From assembly GCA_017609945.1 (NCBI GenBank), contig JAFCCZ010000047.1, forward strand, positions 1 through 7,670: 7,670 bases of DNA, read 5' to 3'. The translations under genes were made by a program, and so were the position numbers. Origin of the DNA: Candidatus Iainarchaeum sp. (lineage in GTDB: Archaea; Iainarchaeota; Iainarchaeia; Iainarchaeales; GCA-2688035). The notes beneath the pieces were generated by a model that was not told where the DNA came from, searched no databases, and worked only from the letters and a program-made list of their open reading frames with translations. This document shows, piece after piece, positions 6,331 to 7,670 of this stretch (positions within the stretch are counted from its first letter, which is position 1; every line of letters starts with the position of its first letter).

Positions 6331-6900
6331 TTATTGGTCCAAACCAAGTTTTTTTCCAAGGGCCCTGTTTTCTTTTGAAAGGGCCCTCAATTTTTTAATT
6401 AGCTCCTGCTCTCTTGGCTCGTGAACCGCAAGCCTGGCTCTAGCAAGCTTTACTCTTCTGGCTAATTGAACAAGTAGGCTGGTAAGTTTCCTTATTTCTG
6501 CGGTTGCCTGCGCTGTAGGCAAGTTTTTCTTGGCTGTCTTAGCCCGGTGCATTATTTCACTTCTCCGAATCTCAACAGCCTTAATTATTTTCCTGTCGGC
6601 CGCTGTTCTTTTTTTGGTGGCGGCAAGCTGCTTGCTCATTGTTGCTAAACGTTCCCTTCCAGTTGCATATTTTCCCGCTTCAGCCGCTAGCCGCTTCGCT
6701 TCGGCTCCAAGCCTTTTAAGATCTTTCAGTGTGGCTGGCTTTTTATTTTCTGGTTTTGCCTTTACTGGAATAAGCCTTCCGAACCAGTGAAACCTTTTCC
6801 TGGCAAGGCCTTTCTTAACAAGATTAGGGACTTGCTTGCGGCCGGTTTTATTTTTTGGCCGTCCCTTGGATTTCTTTTTTGGGTTCCCAAGCTTACGCAT
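6331..6900 (-). CDS. Very basic coiled-coil protein of unknown function
   Basis: I do not recognise a family. The 189-residue product begins with a Lys/Arg/Pro-rich segment (about 1-56, with KKKSKGRPKNKTGRK at 8-22) that looks disordered and nucleic-acid binding. Two long Ala/Lys/Arg/Leu-rich helical stretches follow (about 57-125 and 130-187), separated by a proline at 128 and with heptad-like spacing typical of coiled coils. There are no cysteines, no signal peptide and no membrane segment. The predicted charge is strongly positive. Roles such as a nucleoid, ribosome- or RNA-associated protein are possible but are inference. The start is ATG 6900, because TATAAATA (6930-6923) lies exactly one promoter distance upstream, giving a leaderless mRNA; TTG 6918 would lie too close to the box. 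Codons run without interruption and look ordinary, though CGT, CGG and CTT seem a little more used than in neighbours. It converges on radA. Confidence 0.7.
   Translation of the reverse strand: MRKLGNPKKKSKGRPKNKTGRKQVPNLVKKGLARKRFHWFGRLIPVKAKPENKKPATLKDLKRLGAEAKRLAAEAGKYATGRERLATMSKQLAATKKRTAADRKIIKAVEIRRSEIMHRAKTAKKNLPTAQATAEIRKLTSLLVQLARRVKLARARLAVHEPREQELIKKLRALSKENRALGKKLGLDQ
6349..6355 (+). terminator. T7 tract 20 nt after the radA stop
   Basis: Seven consecutive T follow the radA TAA closely and fit the U-rich termination signals of archaea. The tract lies in the last codons of the convergent coiled-coil gene. Confidence 0.45.
6359..6396 (+). terminator. Hairpin plus T6, possible second radA terminator inside the convergent gene
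   Basis: AGGGCCCT occurs at 6359-6366 and 6380-6387. Because it is self-complementary, the two copies can form an 8-bp stem with a 13-nt loop, followed by CAA and six T (6391-6396). That is the layout of an intrinsic terminator for + strand transcripts leaving radA. The same bases encode two Arg-Ala-Leu triplets in the helical tail of the minus-strand protein, so the repeat may reflect coding alone. Confidence 0.35.
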
Positions 6901-6922
6901 AATGGGATTTGGCGTCAATTAG

Positions 6923-6930
6923 TATTTATA
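6923..6930 (-). promoter_or_regulatory. TATA box of the coiled-coil gene (leaderless)
   Basis: The minus-strand sequence TATAAATA is centred 26-27 nt upstream of ATG 6900. It lies between that ATG and the stop of the EF-like gene, so the coiled-coil gene can be expressed independently of its upstream neighbour. There is no SD. Confidence 0.6.
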
Positions 6931-6935
6931 GCTGC

Positions 6936-7190
6936 CTATTCCACTACTTTGAACACTTGGTCGTTTTCCTTCACCGGCTGCGCGACCTTCATTCCAATGG
7001 CCTGACCCTTTTTGGCAGTCTGGATTGACTCGTGCTCTATCTGCATGCTGTCAACAGTCTGCTCAAACTGGTTCTCGTGCCCCTCAATTGAAATCTTGTC
7101 GCCTACCTTAAGCGTGGCCGAGAGCTCTATTACGGCCACGCCAATCTTGTCAAAGAAGTGAGTTATTTTCCCAACAGGTTTCTTTTCCAT
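6936..7190 (-). CDS. Translation elongation factor-like mini-protein (EF-Tu domain 2-like barrel)
   Basis: An 84-residue protein resembling domain 2 of EF-Tu/EF-1A and related translational GTPases, without a GTPase domain. Domain-2-like elements in order are VGKITHFF (6-13), the strand GVAVIEL (17-23), LKVGDKISIEG (27-37), QTVDSMQIEHE (44-54, similar to the strand that follows in factor domain 2) and AKKGQAIGMKV (59-69). No P-loop is present and the ORF is complete, so it is a stand-alone domain rather than a truncated factor. Small proteins of this type occur in archaea and bacteria, usually annotated as elongation factor-like, with no firm role that I know of. It starts at ATG 7190 after a G6 run spaced 4 nt upstream, which is a weak SD. 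It diverges from SRP RNA across 59 bp and precedes the coiled-coil gene by 35 nt on the same strand. Confidence 0.8.
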   Translation of the reverse strand: MEKKPVGKITHFFDKIGVAVIELSATLKVGDKISIEGHENQFEQTVDSMQIEHESIQTAKKGQAIGMKVAQPVKENDQVFKVVE

Positions 7191-7221
7191 AAAACCCCCC
7201 TTTAAAGTAGAGTGTAAAAAC

Positions 7222-7229
7222 CTTAAAAA
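7222..7229. promoter_or_regulatory. TATA-like element between the SRP RNA and EF-like genes
   Basis: CTTAAAAA on the + strand is centred about 25-26 nt before the SRP RNA 5' end near 7250. The same A/T block read on the minus strand (TTTTTAAG) predicts a start near 7199, about 9 nt before ATG 7190. CTTTAAAG at 7200-7207 is a second A/T element but is too close to the EF-like start to drive it. One element may serve both directions. Confidence 0.5.
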
Positions 7230-7249
7230 CCCTTTTCAACACAATTTAA

Positions 7250-7525
7250 CTGCGGGCTAGGCCGGGGGGTCAGCGGTCCCCTGTTACCGGAAATCCGCTT
7301 TACGCCGGAGCCGAAGCTTGGAGAGAGGGGCACTTGGTCCAGGAATACAGCCATTGTTGTAGCGTTGACCTTCTGTACCCTTAGGTTTTTTGCTGGAATG
7401 AAACCCGCCAGGTTCGGAAGAAAGCAACGGTAGTTTCTTCAAAAAATGCTTTGGGAGCGCGGAAGCGAGCGAAGGCAATGCCACTGTTTCTTGGAACTTG
7501 CTTCCATTTTCAGGCACGCCCGCAC
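7250..7525 (+). ncRNA. ffs: Archaeal signal recognition particle RNA (7S RNA)
   Basis: An RNA of about 276 nt, the expected size of archaeal SRP RNA, which scaffolds SRP19 and SRP54 for co-translational membrane targeting. The ends pair as helix 1 (TGCGGGC 7251-7257 with GCCCGCA 7518-7524), a hallmark of archaeal SRP RNAs. The Alu-domain start GGGCTAGGCCGGGGGGT and the following CCCCTGTTACCGGAAA match the conserved 5' domain, including the UGUNR turn at 7282-7286. In the S domain, helix 8 has closing pairs GAAAC/GTTTC (7400-7404, 7433-7437), the symmetric loop CAGG/AGCA (7409-7412, 7423-7426) and a GGAA tetraloop (7416-7419), which form the SRP54 site. An ACCT/AGGT stem (7368-7371, 7383-7386) is placed like helix 6, the SRP19 site. 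Helix 5 pairing is visible, for example CATTG 7352-7356 with CAATG 7476-7480. Exact ends are inferred from helix 1. Confidence 0.93.
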
Positions 7526-7528
7526 TTT

Positions 7529-7670
7529 AAACACTGATTTTAGCCCAATATTGCAGGGAAAAAGAATAAATACAAGAAAACGCAATTAATTTCTTGAATT
7601 TTGGCTTAGATTCGATCGGCCAACGAAACACTAACGGTATAGGACATAATTGAGGAAATGAGGCGTGAAC
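7529..7670. other. Unassigned stretch after SRP RNA
   Basis: I see no gene I can call in these 142 bases. Two weak readings compete. On the minus strand, a frame entering from the right edge ends at a TAA at 7608-7606 after about 20 codons and is followed by T-rich minus-strand sequence (about 7590-7555), as expected for the 3' end of a convergent gene. On the + strand, ATAAATAC at 7565-7572 could be a TATA box and an ATG at 7658 opens a frame to the right edge. Neither short peptide is recognisable. Confidence 0.3.

Noticed and set aside
7284..7517. Minus-strand 77-codon open frame
   Set aside because: It lies wholly inside the SRP RNA, whose paired ends and helix 8 explain the sequence.
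7609..7625. TTCGATC resembling a tRNA T-loop
   Set aside because: The flanking bases do not form a T stem and no acceptor, D or anticodon arms can be found.
7527..7670. 47-codon minus-strand frame open from the right edge
   Set aside because: The peptide is rich in Cys, Trp, Phe and Ser with no recognisable motif, and it spans T-rich sequence that looks like a terminator region. It is more likely non-coding.

Overview
This window looks like a piece of an archaeal chromosome. The evidence is a RadA recombinase, a zinc-finger replication protein A, a geranylgeranylglyceryl phosphate synthase (an archaeal membrane-lipid enzyme), an archaeal-type 7S SRP RNA, and TATA boxes about 26 nt upstream of the likely transcription starts. 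The gene style (very short gaps, leaderless genes, and a stand-alone EF-Tu domain-2-like mini-protein) would fit a small-genome DPANN-type archaeon. That placement is an inference; no rRNA is present to test it.

Layout from left to right. 1-110: possible 3' end of a + strand gene, and T-tracts serving the next gene. 111-1370 (-): MFS transporter. 1371-1448: divergent promoter region around one palindromic TATA box. 1449-2354 (+): NAD-dependent epimerase/dehydratase-like SDR, whose stop codon directly abuts the stop of the next gene. 2355-3134 (-): geranylgeranylglyceryl phosphate synthase. 3166-3825 (-): metallo-beta-lactamase-fold hydrolase. 3826-3945: divergent promoters. 3946-5259 (+): RPA. 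5260-5380: radA promoter and leader. 5381-6328 (+): radA. 6331-6900 (-): very basic coiled-coil protein of unknown function, convergent with radA. 6936-7190 (-): EF-Tu domain-2-like mini-protein. 7191-7249: a second divergent promoter region. About 7250-7525 (+): SRP RNA. 7529-7670: no gene that can be called.

Functionally the window combines information processing (RPA and RadA side by side for single-strand DNA binding and strand exchange, a translation-factor-like protein, and SRP RNA for protein targeting) with envelope functions (ether-lipid head-group assembly, a transporter and an SDR of unknown substrate). Promoter geometry revises several starts. The SDR, the MBL protein and the coiled-coil protein appear to be leaderless or nearly so. 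radA has a leader of roughly 68 nt and a strong Shine-Dalgarno site. I see no CRISPR array, insertion sequence, tRNA or clear phage/defence system. The best candidates for something undescribed are the basic coiled-coil gene, the EF-like gene sharing a promoter region with SRP RNA, and the altered ATP-site residues in RadA.
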